In this document: in pieces, positions 1 to 13,868 of the stretch
Position numbering within the stretch: position 1 is the stretch's first letter
How the letters are laid out: each line of letters starts with the position of its first letter
Assembly (NCBI GenBank): GCA_009823395.1
Contig: CM020508.1
Location: 2,399,015-2,463,014, forward strand
Length of the DNA stretch: 64,000 nucleotides
Source of the DNA: Thamnaconus septentrionalis
Lineage: Eukaryota > Chordata > Actinopteri > Tetraodontiformes > Monacanthidae
Direction of reading: 5' to 3'
The notes under the pieces: model-generated
Told to the model about the DNA's origin: nothing
Databases searched by the model: none
Seen by the model: only the letters and a program-made list of their open reading frames with translations
Position numbers and translations under genes: made by a program

Positions 1-1270
1 TTTTTTTTTTACACTTCCCCTCTGTGGTTCAGTGCTAATATAGTCCCACACCGTCATTTCTTTTCAAATATAAAAATTTGTTTAAAATATTTTCTTTGAA
101 TTGAAGGAGGTATATGTGTGTTATCATTTAAGATGGTAATTTAAAAAAAAAAAATAAAGAAATCTTGTCATGTTATGGAAAAGGATAATGTATCTAGAAG
201 GTTGATACCTCCCGCGCTTTGTTCCGCTGCCGAACGAAGACGTTTCCAATAAAGACAATCTGTCTTCAACACGAGCAACTTCCTGCATGTTCACATTATT
301 ATTATTATTATTATTATTTCTTTGGTCCCTCGGGTGACAGACGGACGAACCGTTTAGTGAGCTACCCAAAAGCTGCGAGCAGGAAATGATCGTCAAACCT
401 ATTTTGAATATCGTTGTAAACTATGTTTAAAAAGCCGAACATATAATATATATTTTAATTGTTTATCATCATTTAATTATTTCTCAATAATGATAGAAAA
501 AAATAGTTTAAAGTCTAATGTTAGTTAAAGCGCTTTCCTCCCTCAGGCCAGACTGATCAATCCACTTGATCGGCTGCTGATGACACGACCCTGCTGTGAG
601 GGGAAACATGCAGATCAGTCGTTCCGCTGTCAGCTGGTGTTTCCTCAGCAATATTCTGTTTGCCTCCCACACTTTGCTGCTGCTTTCTTCCCTCCTACTG
701 CTTCTTAGATATTTTCTGTGTGTTCATTTCCAAACAGGTTTTTATTTAAAAAAAAAAAAAAAAAATTTTTAGACGCGCTGTGTGAAAAGTGTGCCGGTGA
801 CACCGGGGTGAACCGGTTGGGATCTATTTGATGTTTGACAGTTGAGCATCACCTTCGCTCCTGCACCTCCTCCTCCTCCTCCACCACCACCACCACCGCC
901 TCCCCTCCGCCCCGACTCGTCTGACTGCTTAATCACCGCCGCGCTCTTAATTACAGGCTGAAGGGGACGGAGCAGGCTGAGCGGGATGATCCCCCCCCAT
1001 AACCCCCCCCCCCCCCACCCCCGGCCCTCCCTTTTCTCTCTCCTTGTCTTCTTGCACCCTATATATATCTATATATATGATTTGAGTTGCGTATGTGCGC
1101 GCGCGCGTGAAACTTTCGTGACTGCGAGGCTGCGGTGCGGTTTTTCCAGAAAACTCTGCGTGCGTCTTAAACTGTGCAGCGGCAGCAGCGGCAATTAAGT
1201 CTGCCAACAAGTGCGAACCTGCCGTGAAAAGTGCACCGCAAACGGCAGACAGTTAATGATTTAAATATGG

Positions 1271-1272
<2 letters not shown>

Positions 1273-1344
<72 letters not shown>
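1273..1344. repeat. (ATT)24 microsatellite
   Basis: Perfect trinucleotide run of about 72 bp. Similar ATT runs occur at about 295-318, 3,676-3,703, 4,817-4,845 and 22,295-22,312. Confidence 0.97.
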
Positions 1345-1852
1345 GCAGTGGGACATTACTTTTGCCTGCATTCAGCTCGCACTTTAATATTAGAGGTGAT
1401 GGTATATTAATTAAAGGAGGGGAGGTGTTGGAGGGGTGGGAGTGGAGGTGGTGGGGGGGGGGGGGGGGTAATCATTCTCCATCCAAATTGTTTACTTATC
1501 TGGCGGGAACATATGCTGGGGAGAAGTTCAGAGCCACGACTCTGCTCCGGGTGCAATTCCATCCAGCGGGGGGAGGAGGGAAGGAGACGGAGCAGATTGT
1601 TTCTTATACTATTTTTTTTTAACTCCTATTATTATTATTGATATTGTTATTACAGACTTTGCCCATATCTCAAGCTCAATATTAGAATGATACTCCAATG
1701 AGCCAAAAGTATTTTTTTTTCATTTTTTTATTTTTAATATTTTTACATTAACTCCATAAAGTATCCAACTTTGGAATTTAAAAAAATATATATAGAAAGA
1801 CTATGTATATAAATATAACAGGACTCTTTCCCACCACAACCTGCGCGTAATA

Positions 1853-1853
<1 letters not shown>

Positions 1854-1918
<65 letters not shown>
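1854..1918. repeat. (ATT)n microsatellite
   Basis: Trinucleotide run of about 65 bp. The poly-asparagine open frame across its complement is a repeat artefact. Confidence 0.96.
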
Positions 1919-2381
1919 AAAACAATGTGTTTTTATGTTGCCTCGCTGCTGCCAGTTGCGCCTCACTAATTGTCCAACTTAGTCACGGAAATCCAGCGCG
2001 GTTACAGGAATAAATAACCCGAACGACGAGCCCGGAATCTGAGAGGAATAATGGGAGGGGGAAATTATGATTGGAAATTATAGGGTGGCTTTTAAATCTC
2101 TCTTTAACAGCCAGCCTCACCACCGGCACCTCCACCCACCCACCCACCCACCCTTTCTTTTGACGTTTTTATTAGAGCACAACAGAGAGAGAATTCAATC
2201 TGGCCCTTATCTCTCCGGGACTCCTTCTCCCTGCGCCAGATCAGAGAAAAAGGAGAGGATAATTGTTCTTTATTTTATTTAATTTAACGCGACAGCCGCT
2301 GCGCTTTCAGGTCATTTATATGCTTCATTTAGTGATAAAAGTCAACGAGGAGGGAGGAGGTGGTGCTGGTGTGTGTATCAA

Positions 2382-2396
2382 TGCATGCGTGCGTGC

Positions 2397-2438
<42 letters not shown>
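2382..2438. repeat. (TGCG)n-(TG)n compound microsatellite
   Basis: Four TGCG units run directly into about eighteen TG units. The alternating purine-pyrimidine sequence is a Z-DNA-prone tract. Confidence 0.95.
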
Positions 2439-2439
<1 letters not shown>

Positions 2440-3419
2440 GGAGGGTGTTTCTAGTTTGATTCCCAGCCGCATCCTCACAACAAAAATGTTAAAAACTCAA
2501 ATGATGCAAAGGGATTTTTTTTTAAATTTCTATTTCATTGAAAAGTAACGTTATTGAAAATTTTTACATCATGGTGGTTTAATGTCAGCCTGTAGTTTGA
2601 GAGAAGTTGATGGTGAGCACGTGGTTTTTGTGCTTAAGCCTGCTAATTTCTAAATAATGATAGTAACAATGATGATAGTAGTAGGAAAATAAATAAATAA
2701 ATAGGGGGGGGAAAAAAAATCAAAATTCACAGGAGTTTATGGGAAAACAAATTTTGTCTTGACGAATTAAAAGGGGGAATATGACCGAAGACGGATTCAT
2801 TTCGGATCTATACAATAACTTCTTTTATTTTTGTAATTTTTTTTTTTTTTGGGGAGGGTTGGGGGATCAAAGGTGAAAACTGATCTAATTTCATCATATT
2901 AAATATTGTCTCACAGAGACCTAAAAAAAAAAAAAAAAAGAGAGAAAAAAGAGAGAAAAGCCAAACAGAAAAGAAAGAAAGAAGGCGAGAAATCATCACT
3001 GGCTAAATCCCGGTCTATCTAAAATTGAATCTGGGATACCATTTTGACGGCGGAAGAAGTAAAAACCGTACAGTTGTGTTGTTTGAAGACGCGGGGGGGC
3101 TGGCGGTGTCGAGGGAGGAGGGGGAGGAGGGTGGGAGGTATGCGGCGGCGGCGGCGGCGGGAGGGGGGGCCGGGGGGGTCTTGAATTTAGGGGTCCCCGA
3201 ATTCTCATTTGAAAGAAATGAAATGGTGAAGGAGCTGATAAAGGGAGAAGAAAGGCGGCGGATGAGCTGAGAGAAAAGGAATCACGCCGCGGTTTGTTGG
3301 AGTCTCCCCTGATTCTTATTTATTTATTCATGACGTGGCCTCTGTTGTGGTCAATCTCATCGCGAGCAGATTTACACCGGTAAACGCGCCCGGACCGCGC
3401 GCGCGCGTCAATCAGGCTG

Positions 3420-3423
<4 letters not shown>

Positions 3424-3476
<53 letters not shown>

Positions 3477-3479
3477 GTG
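3424..3479. repeat. (CT)n microsatellite
   Basis: About 23 CT units with CTGTCT interruptions at the right end, followed by GCGCGC-containing sequence. Confidence 0.95.
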
Positions 3480-5460
3480 TGCGCGCCGAGCGTCGAAAAA
3501 AAAAAAAGTTAAAACTCGCGGCTTCCGTCGTCTGTGATTCCTGCAGTTCGCAGGTGGGCGAGTCGCCTGCAGCTCTTCAGGCCGGGATGCTCCGAGGTCG
3601 GTGGTGCGCGGGCCGCACACAAGACCCCCCCCCCCTTCCTCCAACATCCAGCAGAGACGATGCAAAATTGTTTATACAATAATATTATTATTATTATTAT
3701 TATTTCATTTTGCAGCCACGTCAACATGCAGGCGGGTTTCTTTTTCTGCAGCTCGGCGAGGTCCCACTGATGACGAGTGAAACCACGTTGACCTCACCCT
3801 GCTTTGTGTTTCTGGTGAAGTGAATGAAGGGAGTGAAAGTGAGACTGGCCCCATTAACTGAGCAGGAAGAGAAAAAAAAAATAAAAAACACCCGCTCCAC
3901 CCCATTTACTGAATGTAAGAAAAAAAAAAAAAAAATCTCATTAGAATGTGAAATTCCCGGCATTTAATCCAGGTCTTTGCTCCGTTGCTCCAACCAATCA
4001 AATTCTTCAATCGTGCATTTTGGACATTTGTGACAAGGTCGCATTTTCAGATTGATTAAAAACTATATATATATAAATGTTGATGACACGGCGGCAGCGG
4101 GACCCTTCCGTGCCCCCCTCCCCCCAGCCCCCCCTCTTGATTATCTCTCGGCCTCCCTCACTTCCCCTGACCTCCTGCCCGTCAGTCCAGCAAGGAAAAG
4201 AAATCTGGCTGATACTTTTTTTCTCCCCTTCCCGGAAGAATCGAGCCTGTTTGATTTATTTACAGGTCACAGTTGCTGAAGTGAGTCTGTGAAAACCTTC
4301 CGTCCTCCCACTGAGACCCCGACTCAGCCAGCTGTGTGCTGAGTGTGTCGTGTTGTGTTGTGCTGTGTTGTGTTGTGCTGTGTTGGCCTGCGGGACCCCC
4401 AGACATCTCTGATTATTTACAGTGTGCATGTAAGAGAAAGAGAGATGTCACGTGTGTGTGTGTGTGTGTGTGTGTCCCTGTGTGTTCGGGGTGTATTTTG
4501 GGTTCCAGTCAGTGTTGTTGTGTCTTTGTTGACAGTTGCACTCTCTGAACTTTGCCGCTGCATAAAGTTTCCAGCGGTCCCATTTGGATCTGTCGTCGTC
4601 GCTGCATATGAGTGCAAGGATTTTTAATTTACCGTGAGTTAATGAGTTGTACAGGTTTATTTTCTTGTTTGAACACGGTCAGGAATTATGACATACTAAT
4701 ATTAATAAATTTGAAGTTTAAGACACATTAGTAGTTTGTCTGACAGTCAAGAGAATCTGTTGGCTGCGTCACAAATATTTCTCTAAGGTTTTATTTTTCA
4801 CTATGACAAAGCATTATATTATTATTATTATTATTATTATTATTTTCAGTAGCTACGGATCCAGATGTAACAAAGGCACCAAAACTAGTTTCAGGATGAA
4901 TTCGCCCCCCAAAAAAAAATAAAAAAAATGAAAAATTGCACCGTTAAGAATCTGCTCATTTGTACGTTAACTAGAAAATTCCTTTCCTCTGAGAATTCAG
5001 GGATGTTTTGGACCGTCGTCCCACGGCAGATCAGAGTGGGAGCTCTGATTGAGCCGCGCACCAACTCGATGACATCACGTTCTTTAATCACAGCCTCCTT
5101 CTTCTTCGCCGCCGCCGCCATCTCTGTCTCACAACAAACATATCGCAACACAATCTCAAACAACGTGACAGAGACACGAGCGTTCGGGGTGCATTTCATT
5201 ATCACAGAGTAATTTAACTCTGGCAGGGCCGTCACAACCGCAGGTGGGTTCACCAGGGGCCACGACCCTGGCGTTACTGTAAATTCAGAGGCTTTAGCAC
5301 ATAAATTATGACACTCGGTGGAAAAGGCTTGCGACTGTTTCTCACTTCAGAATGTGGACAAAATGCGGCACGGACAAAACTAGCTTGAATTTAAAATCAT
5401 TTTGATATCTTTTTCATTTTAATTTATAAGAGATGGGGGGAAGTTGGGTCATAGACTACA

Positions 5461-5740
5461 TCAGTGGTACTGCTCTTTGGGCCATTTGGTGCTGGGCCAC
5501 GCACAATCAGCATCGGAAAAATGGAACGCATGCTACGACATCCGTCTGAGCCTGTGGACACCTCAAGACGCTCGTCTCAGTCATGTGACACAGCACTACA
5601 AAGATGATGCCAACGAGCAAGCAAAGAGAGAGACAAGGCTTGGACGTCTTCAAATTCAGCGTAATGGTGAGTTGGTGAATTTGCAACCAATGTTGTTGTG
5701 CAAGAAAGCGGTCCGTGGCCCACGAAAGGTTGAGGTCGTA
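5461..5740. mobile_element. Degenerate hAT-like non-autonomous element
   Basis: The left edge CAGTGGTACTGCTCTTTGGG and the right edge GTGGCCCACGAAAGGTTGAGG look like the decayed ends of a hAT element with CAGTGGTTCTCAACC-type termini. An open frame of 119 codons crosses it but shows no recognisable domain. The target duplication cannot be made out. Confidence 0.45.
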
Positions 5741-5817
5741 TGTTTAGCTGCGACAATCCTCAGACGAGGAGGAAGCACACCTACTGCCAGGCTGTCAAAA
5801 TAAAATGGAGATGCGCG

Positions 5818-5818
5818 T

Positions 5819-5853
<35 letters not shown>
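5818..5853. repeat. (CA)n microsatellite
   Basis: About sixteen uninterrupted CA units. Similar CA/GT runs lie at about 4,453-4,475, 14,680-14,715, 19,017-19,050, 25,813-25,845, 34,060-34,094, 37,261-37,285, 39,199-39,232 and 40,545-40,572. Confidence 0.95.
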
Positions 5854-5856
<3 letters not shown>

Positions 5857-8800
5857 AGGACTACCTGGCTGATTTAGCGCCTACAGCGACTCAGGTTGAG
5901 GGCAGCACTGGCAGGTCCAAGCCCGTGGAATCCCTGGGTAAAGAGGATGCTAATCGTAGCTCCTTGTGCCTGAGCATGTCTTCCCGGGCCAAATGAGATT
6001 AGAAGGAGTGGGATATGGCGAAGCGACGTGCGTGGGGTTTCTGGAGGTGAAAGGTAAAGGCACTTATCAGGAGGGTTCCCCCTCGGGGTCCTCGACGGCT
6101 GACTCAATCAAAACCCTGCACGCACTTCTCACTGGATTAGACTAATCAGGAAGGAGCAGGGGATGTATGGAACACTTATCTGAATGAAAAACATTGGGCT
6201 CTCTTTCCCCGTGAAAAGACCCTACAGAAATGTTTGTTAATTTTATTTATTACAGGATGCTTGTCGACGTGGCAATCTTCCACGGAATCATTAAAGGGAG
6301 GCTCCTGCGCTCACTGAAGGCACGCCACTGTTTACACGCCGCAAAGATAGAGACGCCTTTGATGTTCCAAATTTCCCCCCTCTCTCTGTTCACTCATTGT
6401 CATTGTTATTTATATATTTACCCAGATATTCCTCCCCTGTATTTATTTATTTCTCTCCCCACCCGTTTGCGCGTCTCTTGCCACAACAGATCAGAACTGA
6501 TGGAAGGTAGTCGACGTAACAAAGGCCCTGAAAGGTATATGAATATTTATTAGAGGCGGGGGTAAGGGTGGGGGCGACTTGAGAGCCAGACAGGCCGTTA
6601 GCAGTCAAAGGAACGGTGGCAAGATAACAGCAATTTTCACACTTATGATTACTTTCAAATTAATCTCTTTTTCTTGAAGGGATGTAGAAATAGTCAACTG
6701 GCATATCTTTCATTTCTCGATTTCAAAAAAAAAAAAGTTGTTGAATCCAAGTTTCAGCTACTTGTTTGACAAAATAATCCAGGAAACAATTGGAAATTTG
6801 AACAGGACGACGTGTAGCACGGGGAAGAGTCGAGGGGAAATAGATGGCCCTGAATACTTTTACGACAAGCCAAAGCCCTTACTGATGTAACACACTTCAA
6901 GGCGTTGGGACAGGGACTACAGTTTACCTTGAATTAAATGATAAGCAGATACGGACGACTGTGCATCCAATAACTACTTCCCAAGGCGTCCAACTGTGCT
7001 TTCAAAAGCGGAATCATGGGTGTCCCCATTTGAAAAGTTATGACTTTGTCAACTCCTTAAAGTTCTACCGCACACGGAATTTCCGCCAATCAATTCCCAT
7101 TTCAACCACGACAATATAAGGTCGGTTGGTTTGGCGTAGCATCCAGAAGATATTCACAGGATAATATACAGAAAGCATGCGGACCAAAAAGTCACTACTG
7201 GCCGTTGTGACATTTCACTCAAAAGGAAGTGTAATACCAGCGGTGACCACCGAGCGAAAGCAAAGGGACCAGCTCGCAACTCACATGCGCATCGCATGCA
7301 CAGTTCTCCTTGGAGGTCAGCGGCCAGTTCGGATCACCTCTCCGCTGTTATCGCACCAAACTCCGATGACTAGCGAATTCAACACATTCCGACAATGGTT
7401 ACCATGTTAACTGGTTGCACCGCTGATCATGTTCTCATTTCGCGTCGCCTTTGTGTTTCGTCGAGAACACGCTGTCAAAGCCTTGAACCTCGACGAAGGC
7501 TGGAGCGCTCAAAGGCGCCAAACAAGCCGAGGAGCCTTGAAAGGGTTGTTTAGTAACCGTGATGATTCTAACACACGGCCCCGATCACCGTGCCATTCAG
7601 ACGATCTGCCCGAACCTTAAGGACGAGCAGGTTCACCGTCGATACGCCTCGGTACCGGGAGCGGGACTATGAATAAAAAAGGTACATCTTTTGCTCTCCT
7701 TTCAGTCCATGGTAACACAAGATTGATGCTCACTGCACTGTTATCCTCACAAAGCCGCGCCGTGTTGATTAAGCCAACTAATTACGCCGGCAAGTAGTTG
7801 AAGAAGCGCAGAGCTGCAGATGAGTCAGATATCAACCTCGTACTATAGGGGAGTTCGGGTTCCTCGAAAGGTGGGGCAACACAACATTCCAGTTCCTGCC
7901 AGTTGCTGAAATGATGTCGAGCGACGACTAAGACGGTTCATTAAATTGTCATTGTCTCGCTCACAAAGGTAACAGGTTTTCAAATAGAATCCAACAAAGA
8001 CGAGGAAGGAACCTGAGCACTGCGCGCACCCGCAGCCACCAGATGGCTTGGCAGTGCAAAATCAAAGGGGTTTTTAACTACTTGTCACCGTTCAGGGTAA
8101 AAACCAGCACAGCTAGCATAGAGATAGCTATATATAGCTCAAATCCTACTGATACTTTGTGTTTACTGATATTTTCTTTATACACAGCTTGCTGTCCGAC
8201 CTAATTCTGGATTTGTCTCGCCACTACCTCAGCTGCGGATATATATATATGTAATATTTGGTCAAATGCACTCGCGTGGTAAAATATCACACAACACATG
8301 AAGTGGTATGAAGTGAACAACAATGCAAACTTTGCCAATCAGGTATGAGGCCCACAGCGTATTTGACTCATTGAAAAAACCCATTGAACTCATTGAACGT
8401 CCTCATCATCTGTCCCTGAAACATTCTCCACACAAGACAAACGTTGAGGACGCACCATCGGAATCAACAACTGCCAAAGCGACCGTGGTCTTACAGCCTT
8501 CTTTCTCCATGCGGGGCACAAAGCCCACGGAGGCGGAAACCTCTTACTGTACCTGCATTCTCTGCCCGATGGATGTGAAGAGCGATGGCCTAGCGCCTGG
8601 TCCAGGTTGCCGCTGCTGAACCCACTGCGACTCAGGCTCCCGGGGTCGGTGGGGGATAAGCAGCCGGCCAGGTTACCATGAGATTGTGGCGAATGAAAGC
8701 CTTTCTATTTTTTTTTTCCCCCTTCTCCTCTTCTTTTTTCGAGAGGGGTGGGAAAAAAAAAAAATCCGAGGGGAAAGAAAGGTTTGAGATTCTGTTCGCA

Positions 8801-10020
8801 TAAAGCCGCGGCTGGAGCCTCTGCTTTGAACTTTGAATGGGCCAAATCATCAGTATTCACCACCAGGTTAAGTACGAAATGTGACGGCAAATATTCATCC
8901 GGCGGAGCTCTGATGTTTCACACCTAATGGGGGTTTTGGTAATTGAGAGTTTGAGGGTATTATTTCGAGAACGTTTCCGCCGCGCTCCGTGCCCGCTGCC
9001 CGGAGCCTGGCCGACTTCAGGAGCAACGCTGGAGTGGCTCCGGCGCCGCGCCATCGCCATCAGCCCGGTATTATACCAGCCCCCTTTTGTCTCTCTGGAA
9101 AATGTCAAGGCGTAATTGATATATTTCTCACCGCGGCCTTTATCTTTGTACCGTGTTCCAGGTCCTATGATCTGGGTTCATGCTGACCTTTACCAGTGCA
9201 CTCTTTTCCTCCCGTATTTTAGCAGCAGCGGTGGTGGCGGCGGGGGGGCGGGGGCGTATCTGACTGAAAATAGCTCAATAGGATTCCAACGGGGTGTCTT
9301 TCATTTTGAGACAATTTTTTTTTTTTTTTTTACCGCTGCCCCTTCCTGTGCTGGGGCCCTTTTGACGCAGGCTATTTATTTCTATCTTCTTTTTTGAGAG
9401 AGGGATCCAACTTTTCAGCATGTTGTTTGATCTAAGATTTGCTCCCAAACGTTTTGGCCCACTGATGTCTGAAAAAGTCATCCTGTCACACAGCGGAGAG
9501 GGTGGCGAGGAGGAGGAGGGGGGGAGAAGAGGATGTGGAGATGTGACGCTGGTGCATGAAAAAAATGCCGTGCCATCGCTCCCAAACTACACCAAATATT
9601 TGTTTCCTTCTTCGTCTTCAGTGAAAAGGTGCGACGACACCACACCGTCTTTTGGCTCCAATCCGATTTAACGCCATCGTCCTTCTTCCCTTTATCCCCC
9701 CCCCCATACACACTCTTTATTTGTTGAGGTAACTAACTCCTGCCGCCCTTCTCACCTTGATATGCCATTTTAATCGTCTCCCTTCCCGGCCGTTGTAACC
9801 GTGTGACCGTGGGACGGCGTGCTGCGGCAATATTTACAGTGCGAACGGCGCGGCGAGCTGCTCCATTGTTCACCGGGTTAAAAGAGTTTTGCAGGAAATC
9901 AATGGCCTCCAAGAGCCCGGCGGCGGCGCACTTGGGTTGGCTTTGTGCAACTTGGAGAAAAGACTCAATTAAACAAACACAATTACCCTTCAACGGCAGG
10001 ACCAATGTCTTTGCAGCGGG

Positions 10021-10074
10021 AGCTGCTGCTGCCGCTGCTGCTGCTGCTGTCGCTGCTGCTGCTGCTGCTGCTGG
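10021..10074. repeat. (CTG)n microsatellite, interrupted
   Basis: About seventeen CTG-type units with CCG and TCG interruptions. The poly-alanine frames are artefacts. Further CTG/CAG runs occur at about 14,803-14,825, 22,647-22,668, 23,193-23,226, 25,038-25,087 and 60,597-60,628. Confidence 0.93.
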
Positions 10075-12469
10075 TGACATGACATGCTACGACCTGCTTG
10101 TAAAGCTGCACAGTGCGCACACCGGTATGTAGAGGCAGGGGGGCGGCGCTCTCAAGGCAGGCAGGTCCGTATATAATGAGCTGTCAATCAAATTTCAAAC
10201 AGAAAGAGCTTAGTGTCTGTTTCCAAATAGACACATTACTTAGAGGGGATGCGCCAAACCCGTGCTGCTCCTCCAGAATCTCTTTTCCAAAGGAAATAAT
10301 GTCGACTTCTACTACTTCTGTTTCCCCCATGACGTCACCAAAATATGCATTAACACTTTACGGTTTCTCTGCAAGGATTTCCTTTTTTTTTTTTAACTTT
10401 ATCATTGGAATTCCTTATTTCTTATTGTAGAAACTTTTCGTCGACTCAAAGTACTGGTGCGACTGACAGGGAAAAACACTATTAACACAACAAAAGATTA
10501 CAATTCAATCCCATGTTTTTGGAACAACAACCTGGAGTTTGGCGTCGAACAGCCGGTCATGTCATGCACCGCTGCGGGTTGACGACATGACATCGTGCAA
10601 CGTTTTAGGGCAGGTATTAATTCATGTATTTTTTTTTTCCCCGTATTCTCTAGCATGGCAGCAAACACCTTCTGCACCGCACCACAATGCTGCGATCCGC
10701 GCGGTAAAAGAATCAAAAATATCTCACGCTATCAGTGCTCACGACGATTTTGTACATCTGTGTTTTGGAGCCAAACGTAGCATCTGACAGACATTCCTCC
10801 CGGGGCTGCAGCTTTTGTCTTGCCGTGTCTCTCGCCGCAGGTTTGACAGGTTTCATTTCACACTTAGTCATTGACAGCGTTGCTACAAGCAGGTTCAAAT
10901 AACCACAAAATATACAAAGGTGGGAAAAAAAAAAAAAAAAACAGCGACCGAGGAACGGTTAGCAAGACTGAGATACCGAAATTCCCACTGGCAGCACTCG
11001 GATGGATAAAAGACATAACAAATAAAATAAATAATGTTTGTCTTTGGCTGTGAATGTATCCAGTCAGTTGTAAATTAGCTTAGCATGGCCTAAGTCAGTG
11101 AAAATGTTTCTGGAGCCTCACTGAATCCTGAATCCTCGAAAACACTTTTGAACCCCGCATTATTTTCTCCTGCAGCGGAATCCAGCGAAGGTGGCGTTTC
11201 TTTCCTGAATTCTGTTGCAGAAAAAAAAGGGCAACGCGTTCAAGACCTGCTTGCTATTGCTAGCTGCAAAGTAGCAAAATTGTCCCTTTAAAAAAAAAAA
11301 AAGTGTAAGTAATGTTTTTTTTTCTCGGTAAGATCTCAAAGTCAAAGTTGATTTTTTTTAAATCTTTTTTTCCCTTCGCTATAGCGTCTCAGCATACGCA
11401 CGTATCAGCGCTAGCGATAGTGAGGAGAAAAAAAAAAAGATTTCCTCCTTCTAAACAGCTGATCCTCGCTGACCCGCGCCTCCACAATCCCTGACCCTGA
11501 CACAGTGACTGGAGAGCTCCCAGTGGTGGCGGCGGCTGATGCAGATGGCGCCGCCGCCGCTTCTTGTCCTTTCCACGTCCTCTCAGTCTCTTATCTCGCC
11601 GTCCCTCTGCTACAGATTTTCTCCACCACACCGCCGCCCTTTGGCTGCAGGTCGTCGCAAATTCCTTATTCAGGCGGGCCGACGGGGCGCTTCGGCACAC
11701 TCCTCCGTTTGCGGGGACGGGGACGGGGAGACGGGGGCGGGGGTGGGGCTGGGGGTGAAGAATATGGAGTTTGCCGGCCGATAAAGCACTTAAGTCTGTA
11801 ATGCCGGGGTGGCGACACGTGCAACCGCGTTAAATCTGCCTGCGCGATAAGCTCATGTGCTGCTCGGTCATAAACACATGCTGAATAAGAAGGCGGCCCG
11901 CTAATAGTTCACCGGTCACGTGACGCAGACTGCCTTGTGTAATCGTATTTCCGGCGAGTTAATTTGGTCCGTTTTAAACACTTGTTGCCGGGGATTTATT
12001 GTTCGAACAGGTCTGGACGTCAGTTTGGATGAATCACTGCTGCTACACACAAGGAAAGCCATTTAAAATAACGTGAAGAATGTACACACTCGTTTCTAAT
12101 GTCTCCAGGCACTTTTTCTTGCACCGTGTTAAAGCCATAATTCATAATAATGTTAATAACAACCATAATTCCTCAAGCTGCAGGGGGAAGTACCCAGATT
12201 TGCATGATTGCGCCGCTTGGAATTGATTGTAGTGTGTTGGGCAAACACAAGGGGCCGACGGCAAACGACCTGCACGGCGCAGGACGCCCATTAAAAAAAC
12301 CCAACACATTAAGGTAAACAAACACACAGCTCAGCACAATCATTTGTGTGAGCGTTTCAATTCCTTAGCGTAAGAAACTAGAAGTTTCAAGAATAACAGC
12401 AAAGTCCCACAATAGTCAACACATTTCAATCCGAGTTTGCACTGTTTGCTGGGTGATGCCAGAATGTAT

Positions 12470-12620
12470 GGAGGCCGCCAAGTAAGAGGAGCCCACGATG
12501 AGGTTCCCAGAGTACACTGCGTACACTGCGAACATCCAACGGTTGTGGTCGATCCCTGGCTCAGTCTATCCAGAGAGTATAACTATGTGTCCACCGGCAG
12601 GACCCATTGTACTCTGCTCT
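12470..12620 (+). repeat. Possible degenerate tRNA-derived SINE
   Basis: GGTTGTGGTCGATCCCTGGC at about 12,541-12,560 resembles a mutated tRNA B-box with the usual following CTGG, and GTGTCC follows some 25 bases later. No convincing A-box is visible upstream, so this is weak. Confidence 0.28.
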
Positions 12621-13237
12621 GTACATTGCTTTTGGAATCAGGTACATTTTTGGAGGGTCTGTTTCCATTACAAGGTAGCATCATCGCCTCAGCGTATCTG
12701 GCTGTCATAGGGATGCAGTGAAAATTGAAACCCCCAAAAATGCTGGATCGGGTCGTCGGGCAAGAAGATGAGGAAGGTTTGCACTTCTTCAAATTACCTT
12801 GTGATCGTTTTCGCTACTGACAAACGTAGAAAATGGTTGTGTGTGAATAGGTTTGCCTATGTTTGCCATATGCCTGCTACTTTGCACTTGATCAGCTGAT
12901 GGGTCCACTGGCTGTTCTTTGTTCTTGCAACTTGACCGGCGCCGACAGTCTGTGAACGAGGTGACTCACACGTCCCTGTCTGTTGCTGCAGTGAAATGTT
13001 TTGTGCCGTGCATTTGTGCGCAACCACAGACATGTGAGTACGTCCAACAGATGAATGTTGCAACAATGGGTGTGACGACCTCCTAATTATTACAAGTGTT
13101 GACAGGCCATGTCATGTGACTTCTGTGCCTTTTTATCTTTTGTGACAATATAGACAACACTTTTCCTGACTTCACCAGTCGTACCTTTCGCACATCATGA
13201 AGAATCACGTCTGTATTGTGTTTCTGTTGTGTCTAAC

Positions 13238-13868
13238 AGGCCCCTTTCCCACTGAAATTAGGGGGTTGGCACTGTGTTTTTTGAACGCCCCCTTTCCCAC
13301 TGACCAACACCAGCGGGGTCTCAACCTCGCCGGCAAGCTGCAACCCCTCCGCTTTCACTGCTGCGTGTCTGCTGACGTCATCGCGCTGATACCGGGTAGT
13401 TGAAGAGCGACAGAAGTCAGGGAAGCAAACAATGGAGAGCAAGATGGAAGCGAGTCCGGCGGCGGCCAGTGTTCTTTGTTGTCGGGCACTTTTGGCTGTA
13501 GAATCGTTCTGCGGCTCTTCACAGATGGTGTCGTTCCCGCCAGACTTGAGGCAGCGATCGTTTCGCCCGTCTGCTCTATTTTGTGGGCAAGCCGCGAAAA
13601 AGCCACAGGACAATGAACTTTGCATCAGTACGAGATACACGCCGCCACTGGCGCGATATCATGACTTCGCGCACGTAACGCTCAGCGCCATCCCGTGCGG
13701 CGGGTAAAACGTGATGTCGTCGCGGGTCTCCCTTTTCCACCGCGAGCCGATTTTGGGTTGTTTGACGCGGTTCGGCGCTGCTCGGCGAGCCTTTCCCACT
13801 GCCACCAAATGCCGATTAATAGCCTACTATAGGACTACTAGGTTTTTTGGCCAGTGGAAAAGGGTCTT
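13238..13868. mobile_element. MITE-like element with CCTTTCCCACTG termini
   Basis: The left end GGCCCCTTTCCCACTG at about 13239 is complemented by CCAGTGGAAAAGGGTC at 13851-13866. The CCCTTTCCCACTG word recurs internally at about 13,291 and in variants near 13,790. Flanks read CTAA on the left and TTAA on the right, compatible with a TTAA-type insertion but not conclusive. Overlapping open frames of 80-135 codons on both strands show no domain and are taken as chance frames within the element. Confidence 0.6.

Larger units (their letters stand above)
1..5460. other. Gene-free, microsatellite-rich
   Basis: No exon with domain similarity or matching splice sites on either strand. Contents: ATT, CT and TG/TGCG microsatellites, poly-G and poly-A runs, and CCA/CCT-rich patches at about 866-903. 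A GC-rich patch at 3,100-3,180 is GGC/GGA repeat and not a clear CpG island. Confidence 0.6.
5860..13237. other. Gene-free with possible CNE-like blocks
   Basis: Apart from the CTG run and short homopolymers the sequence is unique. Blocks at about 5,870-6,310, 8,860-9,170, 9,735-10,010 and 11,770-12,330 are non-repetitive, of mixed composition, and lack coding potential. These could be conserved non-coding elements, but I cannot test that. Confidence 0.35.

Noticed and set aside
5444..5803. 119-codon open frame
   Set aside because: It coincides with the degenerate hAT-like element and has no transposase motif.
13233..13640. 135-codon minus-strand frame
   Set aside because: It lies within the CCTTTCCCACTG-ended element; composition and lack of domain suggest chance.
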